Shown here one piece after another: positions 45,731-53,426 of a stretch of 64,000 nt of DNA (position 1 is the stretch's first letter; every line of letters begins with the position of its first letter). Under the pieces are notes generated by a model. It searched no databases, was not told the DNA's origin, and worked only from the letters and a program-made list of their open reading frames with translations. Location of the stretch: positions 1 to 64,000 of the forward strand of contig DASRFA010000032.1 of assembly GCA_035651755.1 (NCBI GenBank), in the 5' to 3' direction. The DNA comes from DASRFA01 sp035651755. Its GTDB lineage: Bacteria > Desulfobacterota > Binatia > UBA12015. Made by a program: the position numbers and the translations under genes.

Positions 45731-46165
45731 TCAGCGGGCGAGCGAGCCCGAAGACCGCAACGCGTCGCCGCTCCAGCCCCGCTCGCGCAGCAGAGCAATG
45801 ACCCGGCCGCGGATCTGATCGCGCACCGATCGCACGACGTCGAGCGGCTGATCCTTCGGATCGCGCAGAGGCCAATCGCGCCGTTCGAGGTCCGGAACGA
45901 ACGGGCAGGCATCCCCGCAGCCCATCGTCACCAGCATGGAAGCGCCGCGGGCGAGCTGCTCCGTGAGAAGCCGGGGCTTCGCGGTCGAGAGATCGATGCC
46001 TTCTTCGCGCATCACGTCGAGCACCGCCGGATGAACGCGCTCCGCCGGCTGTGTGCCGGCGGAGACCGCGGATGCCCGGTTCGGATCGGCGAGCGAGTTG
46101 AAGATCGAGGCCGCCATCTGCGAGCGGCCGGCATTGTGGACGCATGCGAAGATCACCGTCTCCAT
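45731..46165 (-). CDS. arsC: Arsenate reductase, thioredoxin-coupled low-molecular-weight phosphatase type
   Basis: 144 aa. Reduces arsenate to arsenite. The N-terminal P-loop FACVHNAGRSQMA (CX5R, nucleophile Cys8) is the LMW-PTPase type found in S. aureus ArsC, and MGCGDACPF supplies the later redox cysteines of the relay; WPLRDPKDQPLDVVRSVRDQI is also typical. ATG 46165 is used rather than an upstream in-frame ATG in Arg-rich sequence. Seven bp after aqpS, so an arsR-aqpS-arsC operon as described in Sinorhizobium meliloti. Confidence 0.95.
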   Translation of the reverse strand: METVIFACVHNAGRSQMAASIFNSLADPNRASAVSAGTQPAERVHPAVLDVMREEGIDLSTAKPRLLTEQLARGASMLVTMGCGDACPFVPDLERRDWPLRDPKDQPLDVVRSVRDQIRGRVIALLRERGWSGDALRSSGSLAR

Positions 46166-46172
46166 CGCACCC

Positions 46173-46901
46173 TCACGACGCGCGCTCGAGACGGCGCCCG
46201 ACGACCTCGGGCGCGACCTCCGGAAGGCTCGGCACGAGCCACCGGAAGAGCGCCGTCGCCGTCGCTGCACCGAGGAGCTGCGCGGCGACGAATGCCGGCA
46301 CGTCGGCGGGCCGGATGCCGGCGAACGTATCGGAGAGGCTGCGCGCGATCGTCACCGTCGGATTCGCGAACGAGGTCGACGCGGTGAACCAGTACGCCGC
46401 GGTGATGTACGCGGCGACCGCGAACGGCACGGCGGTCGACGACCGAAGGCGGGAGCATCCCCAGATGACCGAGAGGAGGCCGAACGTCGCCACGAACTCG
46501 CTCAGGAGCTGAGAAGGACCGCTGCGCGCGTGCCGCGACAGGGTCACGATCGGCAGATCGAACATGAGGTGCGCGACCGCCACGCCGACGAGCGCACCGA
46601 CGAGCTGCGACCCCGCGTACGGGCTCACCTCCGCCCACGGAAGGCCCTTCTCCCATGCGGCGCACAACGTCACCGCGGGATTGAAGTGGGCGCCGGAGAT
46701 GGGGCCGAAGGCGAGGATCAACGCGACCAGGACGGCGCCCGTCGCGAGGGTATTCGCCAGCAGCGCGACCCCGACGTTCCCCCCGGCGAGGCGCTCGCCC
46801 ATGATCCCGGACCCGACGACGGTCGCGAGGAGGAGAGCCGTGCCGACGCCTTCGGCCGCAGCACGGTGCGCCAGCGTCGCCGATCCGCGCGTCCGGCTCA
46901 T
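46173..46901 (-). CDS. aqpS: Arsenic-operon aquaglyceroporin (AqpS-like)
   Basis: 242-aa MIP-family channel. First NPA box intact (SGAHFNPAVTLCAAW); the second reads NPT (TSFANPTVTIARSLSDTFAGI), a variation that recurs in ars-linked MIP proteins. HRAAAEGVGTALLLATVVGSGIMGERLA is the usual N-terminal helix. ATG 46901 overlaps the arsR stop (ATGA). In S. meliloti, AqpS lets arsenite made by ArsC leave the cell, replacing ArsB; no ArsB or Acr3 gene is in this locus, which supports the same job here. Confidence 0.93.
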   Translation of the reverse strand: MSRTRGSATLAHRAAAEGVGTALLLATVVGSGIMGERLAGGNVGVALLANTLATGAVLVALILAFGPISGAHFNPAVTLCAAWEKGLPWAEVSPYAGSQLVGALVGVAVAHLMFDLPIVTLSRHARSGPSQLLSEFVATFGLLSVIWGCSRLRSSTAVPFAVAAYITAAYWFTASTSFANPTVTIARSLSDTFAGIRPADVPAFVAAQLLGAATATALFRWLVPSLPEVAPEVVGRRLERAS

Positions 46902-47254
46902 GCCTGCCTTCGGGCGCGAGGTCGAGGATCTCGCGTCGCGAGCGCCGCGCGCGCCTGCTCGAGGCGCTCCGGCACGATCCGGTAGTAGACCCACGCCCCT
47001 CGCTTGTCGCGCTCGAGGAGGCCCTCGTCGTGAAGGAGCTTCAGGTGATGGCTCACGGTCGGCTGCGAGAGCCCGACCGGGTCGGTCAGGTGACACACGC
47101 ACGCCTCGCCGTCGGGCTGCGATGCAATGAAGCCGAGAAGCCGCAGGCGGGCCGGGTCGGCGAGCGCCTTGAAGAGGGTCGCGAGCTCGTCGGCATCCTT
47201 CTTCGTGAGGCCTCCTCGAAGCACCGTCCTGCAGCACGGGGAGATGGTCGCCAT
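46898..47254 (-). CDS. arsR: ArsR-family arsenite-responsive repressor
   Basis: 118-aa winged-helix repressor. KALADPARLRLLGFIAS, EACVCHLTDPVGLSQPTVSHHLKLLHDEGLL and ERDKRGAWVYYRI give the ArsR wing and recognition helix; the CVCH in the alpha3 region is the classical As(III) site, and an extra Cys pair (SPCCRTV) lies near the N-terminus. ATG 47254 is preferred: the alternative ATG at 47296 would put coding sequence across the putative operators. No Shine-Dalgarno is visible before 47254, so a leaderless message is possible. Leads the arsR-aqpS-arsC operon. Confidence 0.94.
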   Translation of the reverse strand: MATISPCCRTVLRGGLTKKDADELATLFKALADPARLRLLGFIASQPDGEACVCHLTDPVGLSQPTVSHHLKLLHDEGLLERDKRGAWVYYRIVPERLEQARAALATRDPRPRARRQA

Positions 47255-47310
47255 GTCGACATATTGACATACGTCGATGTGCCATGCAAAGAACATCGAC
47301 AGACGTCGAT
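47253..47310. promoter_or_regulatory. Divergent ars promoter with ArsR-operator-like palindromes
   Basis: Between arsR and arsI. ATGTCGACAT (47253-47262) is a perfect 10-bp palindrome; ATCGAC (47295-47300) and GTCGAT (47305-47310) form an inverted repeat with a 4-nt spacer; GTCGATGT also occurs at 47273-47280. The repeated GTCGA cores on both sides of a 30-bp A+T-richer stretch (ATATTGACATAC) suggest two operators controlling both directions. ArsR binding is inferred from position and symmetry. Confidence 0.5.
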
Positions 47311-47331
47311 ATCCGACGCGAAGGAGGTCCC

Positions 47332-47805
47332 ATGGCGAACACGTTCCACGTCTCGGTCTACGTCCGCAGCATCCCGGAAGCGGTCGAGCAGTATCGGAAG
47401 GTTCTCGGCATCGAGCCGGCGAAGGTCCGCCACGACTACGCGAAGTTCGAGCTCCAGGATCCGCCGGTGATCTTCTCGCTCAGCGTCGGCGGCGACCCCG
47501 GAACGCTGAGCCATCTCGGCATCCGCTACCCGGGGCAGGGCGAGGTCGCCTCGGAGATGGTCCGGGTCAAGGCGCAGGACGTCCCGCTCTTCCAGCAGGA
47601 AGGCGCGACGTGCTGCTACGCGAAGGCGGACAAGTTCTGGGTCTCGGACGCGGATGGGATTCGGTGGGAGATGTACACGCTCCTCGAGGACGTCGAGGCC
47701 GAAACGGCGGCCGATCCGCAGCTGCGAGCCTTCCTCGGCCAGGCGAAATCCGCGGCGAGCGAGGCCGCGGGCTGCTGCGCGCCGAGCGCGACCCCGAGCG
47801 CTTGA
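47332..47805 (+). CDS. arsI: ArsI/CadI-family C-As lyase (organoarsenical demethylase)
   Basis: 157-aa vicinal-oxygen-chelate (glyoxalase-fold) enzyme. ArsI uses Fe(II) and O2 to split the carbon-arsenic bond of trivalent methyl- or aryl-arsenicals. Metal-ligand candidates His6, His61 (LSHLGIRY) and Glu113 (RWEMYTL) and the vicinal Cys94-Cys95 pair (GATCCYAKADKFWV) sit at the positions known for the Thermomonospora enzyme, and a third Cys pair is near the C-terminus. AAGGAGGT precedes ATG 47332 closely. Divergent from arsR and probably under the same repressor. The older name CadI (cadmium-induced protein) applies to the same family. Confidence 0.9.
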   Translation: MANTFHVSVYVRSIPEAVEQYRKVLGIEPAKVRHDYAKFELQDPPVIFSLSVGGDPGTLSHLGIRYPGQGEVASEMVRVKAQDVPLFQQEGATCCYAKADKFWVSDADGIRWEMYTLLEDVEAETAADPQLRAFLGQAKSAASEAAGCCAPSATPSA

Positions 47806-47857
47806 ACGAGCCGACGGCGAGCGCGGAGACTCGAGCGGCTGCACCAGCGCGCGATCG

Positions 47858-47876
47858 TCGGCGTTCCAAACGCCGA
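47858..47876 (+). terminator. Terminator-like hairpin after arsI
   Basis: TCGGCGTT (47858-47865) pairs perfectly with AACGCCGA (47869-47876) around a 3-nt loop, 53 bp after the arsI stop. No T-run follows. Confidence 0.4.
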
Positions 47877-48017
47877 GTCGGCCTCGAACGTGCGAGCGCG
47901 TTCCGCATAGCGATCCCTCTGCGATCGGGCGGACGTTCCGGTGTCCCGGGTGGTCCGAGCGCCGTGGCCCCCGCGCGGGAAGGGTCGCGCCGCCGAACGC
48001 TCTCCGGCTAATCAGTT

Positions 48018-48037
48018 TTCGTCGTTCATACGACGAA
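48018..48037. promoter_or_regulatory. Inverted repeat just upstream of the multiheme cytochrome start
   Basis: TTCGTCG (48018-48024) and CGACGAA (48031-48037) are perfect complements around TTCATA, ending 5 bp before ATG 48043. It is A+T-richer than its surroundings and could be an operator or an mRNA hairpin that hides the ribosome site (GACGAAG is the only purine-rich stretch there). Confidence 0.4.
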
Positions 48038-48042
48038 GCATC

Positions 48043-51000
48043 ATGTCGTGCTCGGCGACGATGCTTCGCGCTCGTAGCGCCCGGGGGATTCCACGGACGC
48101 CTCGTGATCGCCAGCTCGTGCGAGGGCTCGCCGGCGCGGTGACCTTCGTGGTTGTCGTCGCCACGGGCGGAGCTGCTGCGGCTTCCGGAGACGTCGCGCT
48201 TCCGGGCGCCGCCGCCGACGGTCCCATCCCGGGCTGCCGCGATCTCGTCTGGGGAAGCCTGCCGGCCATGGGCCGGCCGGACATCCCCGACGAGCAGGCG
48301 CTTTGCTCCTCCATCCCGGGGCGGCCGTTGCCCGAGGACCTCTGGCCGCCGGAGCAGCTCGTGAGCCTCGACGAGCAGAACGACTACGTCGAGCGCCTGC
48401 GAGAGGAGTTTCTCAAACCGCGCCTCTACGCCACCGAGCTCGGCTGGGTCGGCGACGCGCACTGGCGACTTTCCGGAGACTTCCAGGGTTGCCCGTCCGA
48501 CGGCACCTTCGCGAGCTTCGGCGTCCACCTCCTGGTCCGTGTCTGGTACTCGCCCGAAGTCGTCGCCTGGATGTGCGGCGGTCGGACGAGCGAGCTTCCC
48601 GCGGGTGCGATGGTCGTCAAGGAGGAGCACTTCTTCCAGGGCGACGGCGTCTTGGTGATCGACCCGGCGACCCACCGCGCCGCGCCGTCGCAAGACCTCG
48701 CGGATCAGCCCGGCATCCTCACCTTCATGATCAAGCGACCGTCGGTCACCCGGGACGGCTACTACTGGGGCGCGGTCGACGCCGGCTCGAGCGAAGGCAA
48801 TCCGCCGATCGTGGATCGGGCTGGCCTGTCGGGAAAGGCGACCCCTCCACCGGCGCACCTCCCTCCGCACGCGGCGCCGTTCTTTCCGACCGGATCCAGC
48901 GGCGACGCGTCCTCGGGCAGCGAGATCTACGCGAACTACGGCTACGGCATGTACTGCGTGAACTGTCACAGCGCCGCCAAGACCGAGCAGACGTTCTCCG
49001 GCATCGACAACATCCTGGGTCGGGAGGCGATCTTCTCGTGGCGGGCGCCCGGCAGCGCACCGACGTGCAACGGCGACCGGCTCGTGGGTCCGCCGATCGA
49101 CCCGGGCGCCGGCATCGCCGTCGTCGGCCGCGGCTGTCCGCCTGCGGTGCCGCCCGCTCCGCGCACCGTGCCGGATCCGGAGTTTCTCGCGCTCTACGAC
49201 GAGGTGGCCCCGGTCAGCGACGACGAGGTCTGGCTCGGCCTCGACATCGCGGAGGAAACCGGCTTGCCGCCGGAGGTCCGCCCTCTCCGCTATCCGGCTG
49301 CGCAGTCGTGGGATCGAGCGGCCATGCCTCCGGCTCCGCAGCCGGCGACTTTCGTGACCTCCGATCAGTGCGTGGGCTGTCACGCGGGAATCCGCAACAA
49401 CGGCCTCCTTCCGTACATGGTCGTCCACGACGACGGTGGGCGGCTGCTCAACCTCTCTCCTTCCGCCGAGTGGCGCAGTTCGAGCATGGGCCTCGCGGGG
49501 CGCGATCCGATCTTCATGGCCCGCATGGAATCGGAGTGGAACCGCGTCGAGAGCGACTTCGCGAAGGTCCCCGGCCTCGGCCAGGTCGCGGGGCCGACGG
49601 TTGCCGACTGCGTGATGGATTTCTGCTTGAGCTGCCACGCCAAGGGCGGACACCAGCAGAAGGCGATGGACACGCGGGGCATGGGAACCGAGCCGCTATC
49701 GGGCAGCGTCCTCCAGGTGCAGAACACGTACATCTGTCGCGACCTGCTGCCTCCCCCGTTGGCCCGCTCGCTCCGGGCCAAGGAGGACGGACACGACTTC
49801 TTCGTCCGTCCGGATCTGCAGGACTGGCCCGGAGAGCCCGACGTCACGGGCGATCAGGTGCGCGCCGCGAGCCTCGGCCGCGACGGAGTCACCTGTCTCG
49901 CGTGTCATCTCGCGGGTCCGGACGTCGGCGACCCGAACGACGGCTTCACCGGGAACGTTCCGTACGTCTTCGACGGGTCGCTGTTTGCGCCCGACGAGAT
50001 CGGACCGCCCGGCGAGGTGATGCAAGCGGCCATCGGGCTCCTGCCGCGTCAGGGCGCGCAGCTTCGCGAATCGCGGCTCTGCGGGACGTGTCACGCCGTC
50101 AACCTGCCGGTCCTTCGCTCGGGGAATTGCACGACGAACCCCGAGACGTCCCCGTTCGCGGGCTGCGTCAAGGAGTTCAAGTACGAGCAGACGACGTACT
50201 TCGAATGGCTCAACAGCGCGTACTCCGCGGGGTCGGCCTCGGCCGAGCCGGGTCTCGTACGGGAATGCCAGGGTTGCCACATGCAGAACGAGCACGAGGC
50301 GACCGGCAGCCAGCCGCTCGCGTTCAAGGTGGCGAACATCCAGGACGACAGCTTCTTCCGCTACGACAACTCGCTCGCGCCCGAGTTCCTCGACCTTCCG
50401 GTGCGAACGGAGTATCGGCGGCACGCATTCCCCGGGCTGAACCTCTTCGTCAACGGCTTCCAGCAGCAGTTCCCGCTGCTCCTCGGTCACGCGGACTTCG
50501 ACTGGATGAACGTCACGACCGAGATGAGCGTGCTCACGCAGCGCGACACCTTGCTCGCGTTCGCGCGCGCGCAGACCGCCGGCATCGCGATCGAGGACCT
50601 GCAGCCGACCGCATCGGGACTTCGCGCCGTCGTCCGCGTGGACAACTTGACCGGCCACGATCTGCCGAGCGGCGTCGGCTTCCGCCGGCTCTTCATCGAG
50701 CTCTCCGTCCTCGACCGCGACGGCAACGCGCTCTGGACGTCTGGGAAGACGGACAGGCTCGGCCAGCTCCTCGGAGCCGACGGTCGTCCGCTGCCCTTCG
50801 AGCACTACCCGACGGCGGAGTACGAGCCGCACCACCAGGTGATTCGATCGCCGGACGACGTGCAGATCTACGAGGAGGTCGAGGCCGACGAGACCGGAAT
50901 GGTCACGACCGGATTCCTCCACCGCTGGTCCGACCTGAAGGACAATCGCATTCCTCCGCGCGGCTTCCGCTGGGACTCGACCTACGCGGCGCCGCCGTAC

Positions 51001-51432
51001 GATGCGGCTCCGAAGGGCGAGGCGCTGCTCGATCCCGACTACGCCCCGGACGATGTGGCGCTGCCGCTCGATGGAACCGACCGGATCACCTACGCGGTCG
51101 CGCTGCCGCCCGACGTGCAGGGGCGTGCGGCGGTCGTACGAGCCCGGCTGATCTCGCAGAGCATTCCGCCGTACTTCCTGTCGCAGATCTTCTCGGAGCT
51201 CGCGGCCGCGAAAGCCGATCCCGTCCTCGTGCAGACGGAGCGACAGCTCATCGTCGACGGCTCTCTCCTCCACTACCTCGCGAGCCGCTTCGATCCTTCG
51301 GCACCGGACGCCGCCGGCGAGCCGTACCTGCAGGACTGGAAGCTCGAGATCGCAGCCGACGCTCGGTTCGTTCGGCCTCCCGTGCGGTTCACGCCGGTCT
51401 CTCCGGGGACGCTCGGGACGATCGCGCGGTAG
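48043..51432 (+). CDS. Exported hexaheme cytochrome c
   Basis: 1129 aa from ATG 48043 (ATG 48061 also possible; both leave the hydrophobic signal RGLAGAVTFVVVVATGGAAAAS intact). Six CX2CH haem motifs are visible in order: CVNCH, CVGCH, CLSCH, CLACH, CGTCH and CQGCH. The last ~400 residues are haem-free and beta-rich (TGHDLPSGVGFRRLFIELSVLD, then DRITYAVALP), a layout seen in uncharacterised multiheme proteins where this part resembles a cytochrome c554-like or surface-binding domain. No reductase partner adjoins; the next gene is a DUF4239 membrane protein 15 bp away. Likely periplasmic or surface electron carrier or oxidoreductase. Confidence 0.9.
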   Translation: MSCSATMLRARSARGIPRTPRDRQLVRGLAGAVTFVVVVATGGAAAASGDVALPGAAADGPIPGCRDLVWGSLPAMGRPDIPDEQALCSSIPGRPLPEDLWPPEQLVSLDEQNDYVERLREEFLKPRLYATELGWVGDAHWRLSGDFQGCPSDGTFASFGVHLLVRVWYSPEVVAWMCGGRTSELPAGAMVVKEEHFFQGDGVLVIDPATHRAAPSQDLADQPGILTFMIKRPSVTRDGYYWGAVDAGSSEGNPPIVDRAGLSGKATPPPAHLPPHAAPFFPTGSSGDASSGSEIYANYGYGMYCVNCHSAAKTEQTFSGIDNILGREAIFSWRAPGSAPTCNGDRLVGPPIDPGAGIAVVGRGCPPAVPPAPRTVPDPEFLALYDEVAPVSDDEVWLGLDIAEETGLPPEVRPLRYPAAQSWDRAAMPPAPQPATFVTSDQCVGCHAGIRNNGLLPYMVVHDDGGRLLNLSPSAEWRSSSMGLAGRDPIFMARMESEWNRVESDFAKVPGLGQVAGPTVADCVMDFCLSCHAKGGHQQKAMDTRGMGTEPLSGSVLQVQNTYICRDLLPPPLARSLRAKEDGHDFFVRPDLQDWPGEPDVTGDQVRAASLGRDGVTCLACHLAGPDVGDPNDGFTGNVPYVFDGSLFAPDEIGPPGEVMQAAIGLLPRQGAQLRESRLCGTCHAVNLPVLRSGNCTTNPETSPFAGCVKEFKYEQTTYFEWLNSAYSAGSASAEPGLVRECQGCHMQNEHEATGSQPLAFKVANIQDDSFFRYDNSLAPEFLDLPVRTEYRRHAFPGLNLFVNGFQQQFPLLLGHADFDWMNVTTEMSVLTQRDTLLAFARAQTAGIAIEDLQPTASGLRAVVRVDNLTGHDLPSGVGFRRLFIELSVLDRDGNALWTSGKTDRLGQLLGADGRPLPFEHYPTAEYEPHHQVIRSPDDVQIYEEVEADETGMVTTGFLHRWSDLKDNRIPPRGFRWDSTYAAPPYDAAPKGEALLDPDYAPDDVALPLDGTDRITYAVALPPDVQGRAAVVRARLISQSIPPYFLSQIFSELAAAKADPVLVQTERQLIVDGSLLHYLASRFDPSAPDAAGEPYLQDWKLEIAADARFVRPPVRFTPVSPGTLGTIAR

Positions 51433-51447
51433 GTCGCGGGCGGTCGG

Positions 51448-52218
51448 ATGGGTGTCGTCGCGGTCTCCGGGATCGCATTCGCAGCGATGTTCGGGGCCGC
51501 GATCGTCGGCACGCTCCTTCGATCGATCTTGCCCGAGCGCTATCTGAGCGATGAATCCAAGGAGGTGATCCGGCTCGGCAGCGCGCTCATCGCCACCATG
51601 TCGGCTCTGCTCCTCGGTCTGCTCGTCGCGTCGACACGGGGCGCCTACGAGGAGAAGCGGAGCCAGGTGATTCGCATGACCGCCGACCTCATCGAGCTCG
51701 ACCTCTGCATGAAGGACTACGGCGCCGAGGCCCGGCCCGTGCGGCAGGCGATGCGCGACGCCGTGCCCGCGATCGTGGACGGCATCTGGCGCGGCCAGGC
51801 CGATCGCTTCCGCTCCGACGCGAACGCAGAGCCCGACACGGGCACGGAAGCGGTTCTCTCCGAGCTCCAGGAGCTCTCGCCGCGAGACGACGGCCAACGC
51901 GCGCGACGGGCACGCGCGATCGAGGTCGGCCTCGACCTGGCGCAGATCCAGCTGGTGTTGTTCTCCCAGCCCGACAATGCGATCTCGCCGCCGTTCATCA
52001 CGGTGATGGTGCTCTGGCTCGCGTTCATCTTCGGGACCTTCACGCTCTTCGCGCCGCCCAACCCCTTGATCGTCGCCGTCCTGCTCGTGTCCGCGCTGTC
52101 CGCCGCGAGCGCGCTCTTCCTGATCCTCGATCTGGACAGCCCGTTCGCGGGCTTGCTGCAGATCCCCGCCGCGCCGCTTCGCAACGCGCTGCCGCCGCTG
52201 GCCATCCTTCTGCCCTGA
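51448..52218 (+). CDS. DUF4239 (bestrophin-like) membrane protein
   Basis: 256 aa. Two N-terminal helices (VSGIAFAAMFGAAIVGTLL and LGSALIATMSALLLGLLVAS) flank LPERYLSDESKEVIR; a soluble helical loop with RMTADLIELDLCMKDYGAEAR follows, then two C-terminal helices (FITVMVLWLAFIFGTFTLFAP and AVLLVSALSAASALFLILDLD) and the end-motif DSPFAGLLQIPAAPLRNAL, which is the best conserved part of DUF4239. Function of the family is unknown; channel activity has been suggested from weak bestrophin similarity. Confidence 0.85.
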   Translation: MGVVAVSGIAFAAMFGAAIVGTLLRSILPERYLSDESKEVIRLGSALIATMSALLLGLLVASTRGAYEEKRSQVIRMTADLIELDLCMKDYGAEARPVRQAMRDAVPAIVDGIWRGQADRFRSDANAEPDTGTEAVLSELQELSPRDDGQRARRARAIEVGLDLAQIQLVLFSQPDNAISPPFITVMVLWLAFIFGTFTLFAPPNPLIVAVLLVSALSAASALFLILDLDSPFAGLLQIPAAPLRNALPPLAILLP

Positions 52219-52219
52219 A

Positions 52220-52263
52220 GCAGCCCACCGGCGAGGAGCGCCGCAACGCTTCTCGCGGGCTGC
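52220..52263. terminator. Two-part terminator-like stem between convergent genes
   Basis: Outer arms GCAGCCC (52220-52226) and GGGCTGC (52257-52263) enclose an inner 10-bp stem (GCGAGGAGCG with CGCTTCTCGC, one G-T pair) and a 6-nt loop. Lies exactly between the stops of the DUF4239 gene and the minus-strand exported-protein gene. Confidence 0.5.
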
Positions 52264-52275
52264 CGGCGCGCGATC

Positions 52276-53298
52276 TCAGCCGCCGGCCAAGGCGCCTGCC
52301 ACCATCAAGCACATGAGGAAGAGGGCCAGCGCCCCCTGCTCGGGCTTCACGGGCGTCCGCTCGGGCGGCGGGATGGGTGGGAGCCGAATCGGCTGCGTGG
52401 GCTCCTCGCCGGGAATCCACTGCGGGAGGAGCGGCCGCGGGGCGATGACGGGCTTGGGCGGATCCTCGGGATCGAACGCCGGCTCCGGGACGGGGCTCGC
52501 GCCCGGCTTCGGCTGCCGCGTGTCGGCCGGGTGCTTGATGCCCGGGAAGACGTGCTCGATGATCTTCGAGATGAGATCCCCCGACGGTCCTGCGTTGGTG
52601 GGGATGTTCGTTCCGCGAGGATCCTTCAGGTTCACGGGGTCGTTTTCGACGTAGGCGTAGAGGTTCGTGCCGGCCCCGAATCCAAGCGTCTTGACGACGT
52701 AGCACTCGTAGTCGTCGACGCCGTGGGCGGCGCGATCGGGCGCCGCAACGGGTTGCACGAGGCTCTCGGCGGTCGGGATGAGCAGGCGGTCGGGCTTGAC
52801 CGTCTCCACGACGAGCTCGCTGCCCTCGGGATGGAAGGCATTCCGGATGCGGAGGTTGCCGCGCTTCTGGTGGCCAGGCTGGCGCGGCACCGTCGTGAGC
52901 TTGATCTGGTAGCCCTTCAGGTGGGTCGCCGGCTCGTCGATCCCAGCGCCGTCCCGGTTCGCAGGGGTGCCGAGGCTCACCGGCTTGGTGACGTCGAAGA
53001 TGGCCGTCTCGAACGCGTCGCGCAGGGAGACCCGGATCCCCGTGGGGAAGCCCTTGGGCACGCAGAATCCGCTCTCGCCCTCGACGCCGCCGCAGGCGAC
53101 CTCGTCCTCGCAGGCGCCGCCCACGTTCACCGGCGCCTCCGCGGAGCACAGGTGCTCGCGGTTGTCCTTCACCTTGTACGTCACGTCCGGCGGAGGCCCG
53201 AGGCTTCCCGGAACGGGAGCCGACGAGACGAAGACGGCTTGGCCGAGCAGCGTGAGAAGCGGGAGGAGGTCGCGCGGGGCAACGATCGGTCGCTGCAT
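52276..53298 (-). CDS. Exported chimera of CY-type Cys repeats and an Rhs core end
   Basis: 340 aa. Signal peptide 1-28 (SSAPVPG). Residues ~30-200: two degenerate units of the same Cys repeat that ends the acylase at 24997-28458 (compare SLRDAFETAIFDVTKPVSL, NRDGAGIDEPATHLKGYQI with SLVDQFE-type, DANGAGIQDATAHLECYRV); last Cys in DDYECYVVKT. Immediately after, GAGTNLYAYVENDPVNLKDPRG is the closing motif of Rhs/YD-repeat cores (NLYxYVxNDPxNxxDPxG), with no YD repeats before it. Then a Pro-rich stretch and a terminal hydrophobic helix (GALALFLMCLMVAGALAGG). Appears to be a fusion of two unrelated exported-protein ends; whether it is functional is open. Confidence 0.75.
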   Translation of the reverse strand: MQRPIVAPRDLLPLLTLLGQAVFVSSAPVPGSLGPPPDVTYKVKDNREHLCSAEAPVNVGGACEDEVACGGVEGESGFCVPKGFPTGIRVSLRDAFETAIFDVTKPVSLGTPANRDGAGIDEPATHLKGYQIKLTTVPRQPGHQKRGNLRIRNAFHPEGSELVVETVKPDRLLIPTAESLVQPVAAPDRAAHGVDDYECYVVKTLGFGAGTNLYAYVENDPVNLKDPRGTNIPTNAGPSGDLISKIIEHVFPGIKHPADTRQPKPGASPVPEPAFDPEDPPKPVIAPRPLLPQWIPGEEPTQPIRLPPIPPPERTPVKPEQGALALFLMCLMVAGALAGG

Positions 53299-53426
53299 GT
53301 ACGGGCAGGCGTGAGAAGTCTTGGCACACCCCGTGCCGTACCCGTCGCAGGGGCGGCCCTCGCACGCCGCGTGTCGCCCGCGCGTTCTCTCACCCGCGGT
53401 CGACTCGCATGCGCCCTCGTCGGTAG

